Shown piece by piece: positions 26,857 through 34,868 of a stretch of 61,176 bases of DNA; the stretch's first letter is position 1, and each line of letters starts with the position of its first letter. The notes under the pieces are model-generated. The model was not told where the DNA came from and did no database searches. It saw only the letters and a program-made list of their open reading frames with translations. The stretch comes from Pseudomonadota bacterium (GTDB lineage Archaea; Thermoplasmatota; SW-10-69-26; JACQPN01; JAJPHT01). Location: the NCBI GenBank assembly GCA_021325135.1, contig JAJPHT010000010.1, forward strand, positions 1 to 61,176, written 5' to 3'. The translations under genes and the position numbers were made by a program.

Positions 26857-27948
26857 ATGACGAAGCCGCGTGGCACGAAGCCCGACACGGCGAAGGGGTT
26901 CGAGCCTGCCTACCAGCTCACGCGCGGGCACCGCGACCTCGCGGAGGCCGTCGCGCGCCTCGAGGGGCAGATCGCGCGCGCGGACGTCCACGCGGACTTC
27001 ATGGAGCGCCTCCGGCAGCGCGCGGCTACGTTGAACACCCACGCGACCACGAGCATCGAGGGCAACCCGCTCTCGCGCGAGGACGTCGAGAAGATCGCCG
27101 AGACGCCCACGAAGAAGTCGAAGGAGCCCGAAGAGGTCGAGATCCGGCTCCACCTCAAGTTCTTCGACCAGCTCACGAAGAAGCCGCCGAAGGGTGCGCT
27201 GACGCTCGACGAAATCCGCGACACGCACGCCCGGCTCCTCACCGGAGTCCTGCCCTCCGGCGTGGGCGATTGGAAGACGAAGCAGAACGTCATCGTGGAC
27301 GAAGTAGGCAAGGAAGTCTTCTACCCCACGCCCCTCGGGCGTGTCGAGCCCGAGCTCCAGGCGCTCAACGCCTGGTTCGACGAGAGCACGCTCCCCACGC
27401 TGGTCCGCGTCGCGATCTGGGCCCACGAGTTCGAGTGCATCCACCCCTTCCGTGACGGCAACGGGCGCACGGGGCGCGCGCTCACACATCGGCTCCTCGC
27501 GACGCATGGCTTCCCCGGCATGGCCTACGTCGCCCTCGACGCGCAGTTCCTCGCGGACCGCAAGGGGTACATGGCTGCGCTCGCCGCCGTCGAGACGACG
27601 GCCTGGGACCACGCTCCCTGGGTCGCCTACTTCCTCGACAAGCTGCGCGCAGCCTACGAGGAGAGCATCGAGGTCCTGCAGGGCTTCCGCGGAGCCGTGG
27701 AGAGCTTCGACGGCATCAAGCGCGCCATCCTCCAATGGGTCGTCCGGCGCGGAGGTGGCTCTTTCACTCGCGCCGACTTCCTCGCCGCGCCTGAGCGGAA
27801 GGACTACCACGAGGTCAGCGTGAGCAACGCCCTGTCCTCCCTCGTCGAGCAGGGCTTCCTCACCGCGAAGGGCGAGCGGCGCGGCCGCCGCTACATCCCC
27901 GGGCCGCGCTTCAGCGAGCTCGCGGAGACGGCGACCGACGCGGAGTAG
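26857..27948 (+). CDS. Fic-family protein (AMPylase type) with C-terminal winged helix
   Basis: 363 residues. The Fic core motif HPFRDGNGRTGR (His196) is complete, so it should transfer AMP or a related group from a nucleotide to a protein hydroxyl. The inhibitory motif TSIEGN (residues 65-70) lies N-terminal to the core, which places it in the self-inhibited class II. A winged helix follows at about 295-355 (AILQWVVRRGGGSFTRADF and SNALSSLVEQGFL), common in Fic/DUF4172-like proteins. The ATG at 26857 is set by the promoter. Location beside a tRNA and AT-rich flank suggests horizontal transfer. The target is unknown. Confidence 0.88.
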   Translation: MTKPRGTKPDTAKGFEPAYQLTRGHRDLAEAVARLEGQIARADVHADFMERLRQRAATLNTHATTSIEGNPLSREDVEKIAETPTKKSKEPEEVEIRLHLKFFDQLTKKPPKGALTLDEIRDTHARLLTGVLPSGVGDWKTKQNVIVDEVGKEVFYPTPLGRVEPELQALNAWFDESTLPTLVRVAIWAHEFECIHPFRDGNGRTGRALTHRLLATHGFPGMAYVALDAQFLADRKGYMAALAAVETTAWDHAPWVAYFLDKLRAAYEESIEVLQGFRGAVESFDGIKRAILQWVVRRGGGSFTRADFLAAPERKDYHEVSVSNALSSLVEQGFLTAKGERRGRRYIPGPRFSELAETATDAE

Positions 27949-28143
27949 GGCGTCAAGAGCCGCGCGGGTCGCGCCCACAGCGTCGGCACACGAAGGCATG
28001 GACGCCGCCGTGGGCGATGGGCTCGACGCATGCAAGCGCGCACGACCGCGCAGAATGGCGCGCAGGCGGGGAGGGCTTCGCTCACGCCGCGCTTCCTGCA
28101 TCGAGGGCTGGGAAACGTCCGTCTATCAAAAAGAAAAGTGAGA
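27949..28143. other. Intergenic segment with a possible zinc-ribbon gene remnant
   Basis: No intact gene seen. On the minus strand a short open frame from about 28055 to 27953 reads SCALACVEPIAHGGVHAFVC followed by RRCGRDPRGS and a stop, which looks like the end of a small Cys-rich protein, but there is no start codon before an upstream stop. It may be a decayed gene convergent with the Fic gene. Confidence 0.3.
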
Positions 28144-28169
28144 GCCCCGCGCGAGGCGGGGCGTTTTTT
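28144..28169. terminator. Hairpin with T tracts on both sides
   Basis: GCCCCGC (28144-28150) pairs with GCGGGGC (28156-28162), followed by G and TTTTTT on the plus strand. On the minus strand the hairpin is followed by CTCTCACTTTTCTTTTTG. It can end transcripts from both directions, and it lies directly after the stop of the minus-strand Cys-rich gene. Confidence 0.7.
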
Positions 28170-28170
28170 C

Positions 28171-29037
28171 TCAGAAGCAGAACACGTTGTAGTTCGGGCC
28201 TCCGAAGACGGGCGTCGTGCCCCAGATGACGGTGATGCCGATGGTCGTGCCGCCGGGGCACGAGGAGGGCGGGTTGCCAGGCAGGGCAGGCGTCGTGCCG
28301 ACCCACGGGGCGCCCACGCAGGTGGTGCCAACACCCACGGTCCAGCCAGGACCGGGAAGGCTGCACAGGGTGGGGACGCCCGCGCAGTGGGGCACGTTGT
28401 CGACGATGAGGCCGTAGGGCGTGGCGGCGGGGCAGCCGGGGCCGACGCAGAACGCCGTGTCGCCGTCGCCGGCCGTGAAGCCCGCGGGGCCGTAGTCCAG
28501 GACGACGCCCACCTGGCCGGGGTACACCGGCGTGGTCGTGGAGGTGTAGGTGTAGATGCCGCAGCTCACGACGGTGGGGGGCGTGCCGGAGACGCAGAAG
28601 GGCGTGCCCGAGACGACGACGCCCACGCTGGGCAGCGTGCAGGCGGCGACGCACTCCGAGCTGGTGGCAGTCCCGACGTGGAGGTTGTAGCCGGCGCCGG
28701 TGCCGCACGTCCTCACGCACGCGCCCGTCGAGGCAGTGCCGCTGGGGAAGAGCGTGACCCCCGTGCCAGGGCTGCCGCAGGCGCCCGCGCTCACGTAGCA
28801 GCTGATCGTCGAGCTGGGGCCGCAACAGCCCAGGAGGGGGGAGCAGCCGATGGTGACGTTGACGCAGAGCTGCACGGGGTTGGCCTCGAGGCCGGCGATG
28901 CAGTCGCGGACCGCGTCGCAGAGGGTGAGGTTGGTGACGTCGCAGATGGAGGAGGTCGCGCTCGCGGAGGGGACGAGGACGACGAAGGACGCGACGAGCG
29001 CGAGGGCGGCGAAGAGGGGGATCGTTCGTAGGGTCAT
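28171..29037 (-). CDS. Secreted cysteine-rich protein
   Basis: 288 residues with a clean signal peptide (TIPLFAALALVASFVVLVPSASA, about residues 5-28). The mature part has 22 cysteines, an even number, many in GC and CxxxC-like settings, and is rich in Gly, Thr, Ser and Val, which fits a disulfide-stabilised exported protein. No known domain or anchor was recognised, so it is probably released or held by partners. The ATG at 29037 is chosen over a TTG at 29055. A terminator follows at once. It lies next to the Fic/tRNA accessory zone and may be part of it. Confidence 0.65.
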   Translation of the reverse strand: MTLRTIPLFAALALVASFVVLVPSASATSSICDVTNLTLCDAVRDCIAGLEANPVQLCVNVTIGCSPLLGCCGPSSTISCYVSAGACGSPGTGVTLFPSGTASTGACVRTCGTGAGYNLHVGTATSSECVAACTLPSVGVVVSGTPFCVSGTPPTVVSCGIYTYTSTTTPVYPGQVGVVLDYGPAGFTAGDGDTAFCVGPGCPAATPYGLIVDNVPHCAGVPTLCSLPGPGWTVGVGTTCVGAPWVGTTPALPGNPPSSCPGGTTIGITVIWGTTPVFGGPNYNVFCF

Positions 29038-29218
29038 GGGGACCGGTCGCGGCAAGGCCCGCGGGGGCGAAGAAGACGACGGGCCCGCGGCCCCCTCCGG
29101 CAGGAACGCTTCACCTGTGGGAGATTTCTAGAAATCCGGCAGGCCGAGGGGGTCGTTCCGGGGGGAGGCGTGCCACAAGACCCAAAAGGGGACCATCTTT
29201 AACAAGCCTCGAACGCCC

Positions 29219-30388
29219 ATGGCTTCCCCCTCCTCCCCGACGCGCGCCGAGCGGCTCCGGCAGCGCGTCACCGAGGCCGACGACTCCCCCCTCGTCATCC
29301 TGGCCGCCGCGACGGGGCTCGTCGCCGGCATCATCCACCTCATCGTGACGCCGATGCACTTCGGCGAGGCCATCGCCCAGGGCATCTTCTTCGCCGTGCT
29401 GGGCACGCTCCAGGTCGTCTGGGGCCTCTGGATGTACCGCCGCCCCACCACCGGCGCGTGGCTGGCCGGCATCGGCCTGGCCCTGGGCTCCATCGTCCTC
29501 TGGGTCGTCGCCGTCACCATCCGGCCCCCCTTCCAGGACGCGGCCGAGGCGCCCGAGCCCATCGCGTGGGTCTGCGAGGCCGTGCAGGCCCTCACGCTGG
29601 TCGCGCTGGTGGGCCTCGCCCTCGCGCGCCCCCGCGGCGCGCCCTCCGGCGCCTCGCGCGCCATGCCCCTCCTCGTCGCGGCCCTCCTCCTGGGCCTCAT
29701 CGTGGGCGGCGGCGCCTACGGCGCGGGCCTCGTGGGCGAGAAGGTCGTCCCCGGCCTCGCGCAGCCCGCCAGCGACGGCATGGGGGCCGACGCGGACCAC
29801 GGCGGCGACGCGGGAGGCATGCAGATGTCGCCCGCCTCCACCGACGCGCCCGCCTCCAACGCCAGCACCAACTCCACGGCCGGCAACGGCACGGCCCAGC
29901 CGCAGTACGACTACTCCGCGTGCATGCCCGGCATGGACATGCCCGGCTGCCCCGCCTCCGTCGCGGCGGAGTACTACGCCAAGCAGCAGGCCAGCGCGCC
30001 CCCGCCCGACAAGGACCTGCCCCCGGTGAAGATCGAACTCACGCCCCAGGGCGACCAGGGCCCCGGCAAGTTCACCGTGGACAACGGCACGAAGCAGCTG
30101 ATCGTCTCCATCCGCCTCAACGACTCCGGCGCCGGCCCCTACGCCGCGCTGGGCCCCGGCGGCCAGGGCGACCTCACCCTTGACCTCAAGGGCCCCGCGG
30201 GCTCCAAGACCATCGCGCTGGCGGGCTCCGCCAACACGGTGGGCGTCGACCCCGCCGCCCCCGCCTCCAAGGGCCCCTACTCGGGGATCGTCACGGCCCC
30301 GGGCGAGGGCGCGTGGACGATCACGGTGAACGGCCAGGGCCAGAACGCCAACGTGGTCGTGTCCATCACGGAGCGGTTCACGAGCTAG
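29219..30388 (+). CDS. Membrane protein with Met/His-rich linker and extracellular beta domain
   Basis: 389 residues. Four to five membrane helices in the first 180 residues (for example LVILAAATGLVAGIIHLIV and LLVAALLLGLIVGGGAYGAG) are followed by a linker with ADADHGGDAGGMQMSP and CMPGMDMPGCP, then a C-terminal beta-rich domain with many Gly/Asn residues (about 280-389). Met/His clusters of this kind often bind copper, but that is inference. N-glycosylation sequons occur in the linker. CTTTAAC (about 29195-29201) is about 22 bases before the ATG, giving a leaderless start. Confidence 0.65.
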   Translation: MASPSSPTRAERLRQRVTEADDSPLVILAAATGLVAGIIHLIVTPMHFGEAIAQGIFFAVLGTLQVVWGLWMYRRPTTGAWLAGIGLALGSIVLWVVAVTIRPPFQDAAEAPEPIAWVCEAVQALTLVALVGLALARPRGAPSGASRAMPLLVAALLLGLIVGGGAYGAGLVGEKVVPGLAQPASDGMGADADHGGDAGGMQMSPASTDAPASNASTNSTAGNGTAQPQYDYSACMPGMDMPGCPASVAAEYYAKQQASAPPPDKDLPPVKIELTPQGDQGPGKFTVDNGTKQLIVSIRLNDSGAGPYAALGPGGQGDLTLDLKGPAGSKTIALAGSANTVGVDPAAPASKGPYSGIVTAPGEGAWTITVNGQGQNANVVVSITERFTS

Positions 30389-30431
30389 CGCGGCGGCCGC
30401 GACGCTCCAGGCCGTCGAGGGGCGCGGAGCG

Positions 30432-30863
30432 TCACGCGGCGTCGCGCCGCGCCATGAGGTAGAGCACCAGCGGCAGCGCCAGCACGGCGACGTCCAGCCC
30501 GCGCTTCGTCAGGGAATACTCCACGCGCACCGGCATCTCGTCGAAGAGACGGCGCTTCACGAGCCCCTGCTCCTCCAGGTCGCGGAGGCGCTGCGTCAGC
30601 GTGCGCCCGCTGATGCCCGGCAGGCTCGCCTTGAGGGCGTTGAACCGCACCGTGCCGCGCTGCCCCAGGACGATGAGGATCTCCACCACCCACTTGTTGA
30701 AGAAGACCTGGAGGAGCGAGACGGTGTCCTCCACGTCGCGCTGGAGGTCGTCGCTCCGGGCGAGCATCGCCGTCCAGGGCTCGAAGAGCTCCTCGCGGCT
30801 CTGCGCCACGAAGCGGTCGAGGACGCGGTCGACGTCCCGAGACGGTTTACGCGGGGATACCAA
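30432..30863 (-). CDS. HxlR-family transcriptional regulator
   Basis: 143 residues. The HxlR winged helix is evident: FFNKWVVEILIVLGQRGTVRFNALKASLPGISGRTLTQRLRDLEEQGLV-type sequence (residues about 54-102), then the wing and SLTKRGLDVAVLALPL. A 50-residue N-terminal extension is longer than usual. The start is a TTG at 30863, supported by GGCTTAGCG about 26 bases upstream on the minus strand; a later start at a GTG (residue 19) is possible. It is divergent from an acyl-CoA dehydrogenase gene with an inverted repeat between them and may control it. Confidence 0.82.
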   Translation of the reverse strand: MVSPRKPSRDVDRVLDRFVAQSREELFEPWTAMLARSDDLQRDVEDTVSLLQVFFNKWVVEILIVLGQRGTVRFNALKASLPGISGRTLTQRLRDLEEQGLVKRRLFDEMPVRVEYSLTKRGLDVAVLALPLVLYLMARRDAA

Positions 30864-30905
30864 GGCGGGTCCGCTCCACCTCTCCCGCTAAGCCGCGCCG
30901 GCTCA

Positions 30906-30924
30906 TGGTTCCTTTGTTGAACCA
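30906..30924. promoter_or_regulatory. Inverted repeat between hxlR-like and acyl-CoA dehydrogenase genes
   Basis: TGGTTC (30906-30911) and GAACCA (30919-30924) are perfectly inverted around a 7-base centre. The site lies in the 81-base divergent gap, just before the GGAGGAG ribosome binding site of the dehydrogenase, so it is a candidate operator for the HxlR protein. Confidence 0.45.
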
Positions 30925-30944
30925 GCTTTCCGGAGGAGCCTGAC

Positions 30945-32135
30945 ATGGTCACGTTCGAGCTTGCGCCCGGCGAGGCGCGCGTCATCCGCGACCTCGGCGC
31001 GTTCGTGGAGTCCGAGGTCGTCCCGCTCCAGGAGCGATATCAGCCCATGTTCGACCACGAAGGGGTCGGCATCCTGCCCGAGGGCACGCTGCACCCGGAC
31101 CTCCTGCGCGCGAGCCGCGAGCTTCGCCGCCGCAGCGCCAAGGAGGGCTTCTACGCGATGCACCTCCCCGAGGAGATGGGCGGGCGCGGCGTCAGCTTCT
31201 GCGGCCTGCTCCAGGCGCACAAAGAGGTCTTCCGCCACGGCCTTGGCTTCACGCTGTCTGTGCTGGCCACCATCGAGGGCCCCAGCCGCATGCTGGGCTC
31301 GCTGGACGCGCAGCAGCGCCGCCGCTGGCTCGACCCCCTGGTGCGCGGCGAGAAGACGACGTGCTTCGCCCTCACCGAGCCGGGCGCGGGCAGCGACGTG
31401 CGCAACATCCAGACCCGGGCGCGCCAGGAGGGGGACGAATGGGTGATCGACGGGACCAAGATGTTCATCACCAACGGGCCCTACGCGGACTTCGCGCAGG
31501 TCTTCGCGCGCACGAGCGACGAGGACGGGCTGGGCAGCCTCACCGCGTTCCTCGTGGAGAAGGGCACGCCGGGCTTCACCGTGGGCGAGACGCTGGAGAC
31601 GATCGCCAACAACGGCCTCCCCTGCGAGCTTCGCTTCGAGGCGTGCCGCGTGCCGCAGGAGAGCGTCATCGGGGGCGTGGGCGAGGGGTTCTTCCACGCG
31701 CTCACGAACATCAACGACACGCGCATCCAGAACGGCGGCATGGCCATCGGCCTCGCGCAGTTCTGCCTGGACCGCACCGTGGAGTACGTGACGCAGCGCA
31801 CGGCGTTCGGGAAGCCCGTCGCGAAGTACCAGGGCGTGAGCTTCCCGCTGGCCGACTCGATGACCGAGCTTCGCGCCGCCGAGGCCCTGGCCACGTGGGC
31901 CGCGTGGCGCATCGACTCGGGCGAGAGCGCCATCCAGGAGACCAGCATGACGAAGCTCTACTGCACCGAGATGCTCTGGGACGTGGCGGACCGCTGCATC
32001 CAGGCCCACGGCGCGGTGGGCGTCCTGCGCCGCGCGCAGATCGAGCGCGTCCTCCGCTGGGCCCGCGTCATGCGCATCTGGGAAGGCACCTCGGAGATCC
32101 AGCGCATGACCATCGCCAAGACGATGGGGCTCTGA
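30945..32135 (+). CDS. Acyl-CoA dehydrogenase
   Basis: 396 residues, the normal length. FAD-binding and substrate motifs include ALTEPGAGSDVRNIQT, DGTKMFITNGPYAD, RTAFGKPVAKYQGV and the C-terminal RIWEGTSEIQRM with the likely catalytic base Glu380. It oxidises an acyl-CoA to the 2-enoyl-CoA with electrons passing to ETF; chain specificity cannot be read. GGAGGAG (30931-30937) is a strong ribosome binding site. It stands alone, with no ETF or thiolase nearby, and is probably regulated by the divergent HxlR protein. Confidence 0.93.
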   Translation: MVTFELAPGEARVIRDLGAFVESEVVPLQERYQPMFDHEGVGILPEGTLHPDLLRASRELRRRSAKEGFYAMHLPEEMGGRGVSFCGLLQAHKEVFRHGLGFTLSVLATIEGPSRMLGSLDAQQRRRWLDPLVRGEKTTCFALTEPGAGSDVRNIQTRARQEGDEWVIDGTKMFITNGPYADFAQVFARTSDEDGLGSLTAFLVEKGTPGFTVGETLETIANNGLPCELRFEACRVPQESVIGGVGEGFFHALTNINDTRIQNGGMAIGLAQFCLDRTVEYVTQRTAFGKPVAKYQGVSFPLADSMTELRAAEALATWAAWRIDSGESAIQETSMTKLYCTEMLWDVADRCIQAHGAVGVLRRAQIERVLRWARVMRIWEGTSEIQRMTIAKTMGL

Positions 32136-32186
32136 GGCGCCCCCTCCCTGGCGTGGCCGGTCGTTCACGCTCGTTCGGGGGGCGCC
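32136..32186 (+). terminator. Nested hairpin after the acyl-CoA dehydrogenase gene
   Basis: GGCGCCCCC (32136-32144) pairs with GGGGGCGCC (32178-32186), and inside it GCGTG (32151-32155) pairs with CACGC (32166-32170). It starts on the base after the stop codon. There is no T run, so termination is not assured. Confidence 0.4.
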
Positions 32187-32254
32187 CCCGGCGGGCGTCG
32201 CTCACCACCCGTGCTTGCCGCTGGCTTGAAACCGCTCGGCTCCGCTCCCGCGCC

Positions 32255-34819
32255 ATGGACGTGCTGCCGTATCGGCTGCCCGGGATTGTGCGCCCCCTCC
32301 ACTACGTCATCGACCTCGCGGCCCACGTGGGGCGGCCCACGTTCGAGGGCGTCGTGCGCATCGAGGTGGAGATCGTCCAGCCCACGCGCGAGGTGGAGCT
32401 CCACGCCCGCGACATGACGTTCCACGAGGTGGGCGCCGAGTCCAGCGGCCGGAGGCTCGCGGGCGAGGCGCACGCCGACGCGTCGCGGGAGAAGCTGACG
32501 CTGCGCTTCCCCGAGGCGCTCCCCAAGGGCCCCGCCGCGGTGTGGGTGCGCTTCACGGGGCAGGTGAGCCACAACATGGAGGGGCTCTACCTCTCCAAGG
32601 ACGGCGCGGAGGAGTGCCTCGCCACGCAGTGCGAGGAGACCGACGCGCGCGGCATCTTCCCCTGCTTCGACGAGCCCGCGTTCAAGGCGACGTTCCAGTG
32701 GGTCGTCACCACCGACGCGGCCAACGTCGTGCTGGCCAACGGCCCCGCGCAGAAGGTGGAGGACGCCCCGGGCGGCCAGAGGAGGTGGACCTTCGCGCCC
32801 ACGCGCAGGATGTCCAGCTACCTCGTGGCGCTGGCGGTGGGGCGCTTCGCCTCGACGCCCGAGATCAAGGCGCGCGACGTGCCGCTGCGCGTCTGGGCCA
32901 TGAAGGGCAAGGAGGGGCTGGGCGGCTGGAGCAACGAGCTCGCCGCGCGCGCCATCCCGTGGTTCGAGGACTACTTCGCGATCCCCTACCCCTTCGGCAA
33001 GTACGACCAGATCGCGCTGCCCAGCTTCAGCGCGGGCGCCATGGAGAACGCGGGCCTCGTGACCTTCCGCCAGGTCTACCTCCTGCTGGACCCCAAGACC
33101 GCGTCGTTCAAGGCGAAGAAGGCCGCCGCGCGCGTCATCGCCCACGAGATGGCGCACATGTGGTTCGGCGACCTCGTCACCATGGCGTGGTGGGACGACA
33201 TCTGGCTCAACGAGAGCTTCGCCGAGTGGATCGCCCACAAGACCGTGGCCGCGCTCCAGCCCGACTACCGCATCTGGGAGGACTTCCAGCTTGGCAAGGC
33301 CGCGGCGCTTGCGCCCGACGCGCTGGAGTCCACGCACCCCATCTACTCCCCCGTGGAGACGCCCGCCCAGGCCACCGAGCTTTTCGACCTCATCACCTAT
33401 CAGAAGGGGAGCAGCGTCATGCGCATGCTGGAGACCTTCCTGGGCGAGGAGGCGTTCCGCGCCGGCCTGCGGACGTACATGAAGGAGTTCGCCGAGTCCA
33501 ACGCCCGGGGCGCCGACCTCTGGCGCCACCTCGCGCACGCCTCGCGCCAGCCCGTGGGCGAGATCATGGAGTCGTGGATTCTCCAGGGCGGGCACCCCGT
33601 GGTGGCCGCGACGCTGGAGGGCTCGACGCTCCGCGTCTCGCAGCGCCGCTTCCTCTCCTCGCCCCGCGCGAAGCCCACCGGCCAGACGTGGCGCGTGCCC
33701 CTCATCGTGCGCTGGCGCGACGACGCGGGCGTCCACGAGGCGCGCCACCTGCTGCGCGGCGAGGAGGAGGCCGTGCCCCTCGCGCTGCACGGCAAGGCGC
33801 GCTGGCTCACGGCCAACGCGGACGCCGTGGGCTTCTACCGCCAGGACCTCTCCGACGACCTCCAGAAGGGGCTCGTCGCGCACGTCGCCGACCTCTCCGC
33901 CTTCGAGCAGATGGGCATGCTGGACGACGCGTGGGGGCTCGCGCGCAACGCCTCGCGCCCCCTCACGCGCTACCTCGACGCGCTGGACGCCGTGCTGCGC
34001 CACGCGACGAACCCCACCGTCCTCGACCGCGTCGTGGACGAGGCCGTCGCGCTGGAAGGGCTCCTGGAGGACGCGGGCGACGCGCAGGCCCTCGCCCGGT
34101 TCCGCGCGTGGGTGGGCGCCGCCTTCCGCCCGCGCTGGGAGCGCCTGGGCGCCGAGCCCCACGCGGGCGAGCCGCGCGACGACGCGCTCCTGCGCGCGGC
34201 CGCGCTGCGCGCCATGGCGAGCCTCGCGCGCGACCCCGCCGCCATCGAGGCCGCCGTCCGCATCGCGCAGCGCGAGGCGCAGGACCCCGCCAGCGTGGAC
34301 GCGAACCTCGCCGGCACGGCCGTCCTCGTCTCCGCGCAGTTCGGCGACATCGCGCGCCTCCAGCGCCACGTCCAGCTCTACGAGGAGCGCCGCGCGAGGC
34401 AGGCCCCTCCCGCCGACACGCAGCGCTACCTCACGAGCTTCGCCTTCTTCCGCGACGACGCCTCGCTCCTGGCCGTGCTGCGGCTCGTGGACGAGAAGCG
34501 CATGCCCCTGGAGGCCGTGGGCCCGCTGCTGCGCCTCATGTTCGGCGAGCGGTGGGCTCGCCTCGCCGCGTGGAACTACCTCAAGGCGCACTGGGGGGAC
34601 CTGCGCGCGAGCCTGGGCGACATGTGGACGGGCAACCTCGTGGAGGCCAGCGGCCAGATCCCGCCGACCTTCAAGGACGACTTCGTCCACTTCTACGCCG
34701 AGCACCTGGGCGCCGTCGCGCAGCAGGCCTACGCCCGCGCGCTGGAGTCGCTGGAGCTGCGCGGCGAGTTCCAGGCCCGCACGCGGGGCGACCTCGTGGC
34801 GTGGTTCCGCGCACGGTGA
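32255..34819 (+). CDS. M1-family aminopeptidase (tricorn-interacting factor F2/F3 type)
   Basis: 854 residues. The substrate motif GAMEN (261-265) and the zinc site HEMAH (297-301) with Glu320 in WLNESFAEW are complete. An N-terminal beta saddle, the catalytic domain and a long C-terminal helical domain are all present. It removes N-terminal residues from peptides in the cytosol, probably completing degradation started by the proteasome. The ATG at 32255 is the first Met before the conserved YRLPGIVRPLHYVIDL. It follows the dehydrogenase gene on the same strand by 119 bases. Confidence 0.95.
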   Translation: MDVLPYRLPGIVRPLHYVIDLAAHVGRPTFEGVVRIEVEIVQPTREVELHARDMTFHEVGAESSGRRLAGEAHADASREKLTLRFPEALPKGPAAVWVRFTGQVSHNMEGLYLSKDGAEECLATQCEETDARGIFPCFDEPAFKATFQWVVTTDAANVVLANGPAQKVEDAPGGQRRWTFAPTRRMSSYLVALAVGRFASTPEIKARDVPLRVWAMKGKEGLGGWSNELAARAIPWFEDYFAIPYPFGKYDQIALPSFSAGAMENAGLVTFRQVYLLLDPKTASFKAKKAAARVIAHEMAHMWFGDLVTMAWWDDIWLNESFAEWIAHKTVAALQPDYRIWEDFQLGKAAALAPDALESTHPIYSPVETPAQATELFDLITYQKGSSVMRMLETFLGEEAFRAGLRTYMKEFAESNARGADLWRHLAHASRQPVGEIMESWILQGGHPVVAATLEGSTLRVSQRRFLSSPRAKPTGQTWRVPLIVRWRDDAGVHEARHLLRGEEEAVPLALHGKARWLTANADAVGFYRQDLSDDLQKGLVAHVADLSAFEQMGMLDDAWGLARNASRPLTRYLDALDAVLRHATNPTVLDRVVDEAVALEGLLEDAGDAQALARFRAWVGAAFRPRWERLGAEPHAGEPRDDALLRAAALRAMASLARDPAAIEAAVRIAQREAQDPASVDANLAGTAVLVSAQFGDIARLQRHVQLYEERRARQAPPADTQRYLTSFAFFRDDASLLAVLRLVDEKRMPLEAVGPLLRLMFGERWARLAAWNYLKAHWGDLRASLGDMWTGNLVEASGQIPPTFKDDFVHFYAEHLGAVAQQAYARALESLELRGEFQARTRGDLVAWFRAR

Positions 34820-34868
34820 GAGGTCGTCGCGAGAACGCCCATAAGCGCGCCAGCCCCCGGAAGGGGCC

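Noticed and set aside
26667..29037. Integrase or transposase belonging to the accessory zone
   Set aside because: No tyrosine or serine recombinase motif or DDE pattern was seen in any frame.
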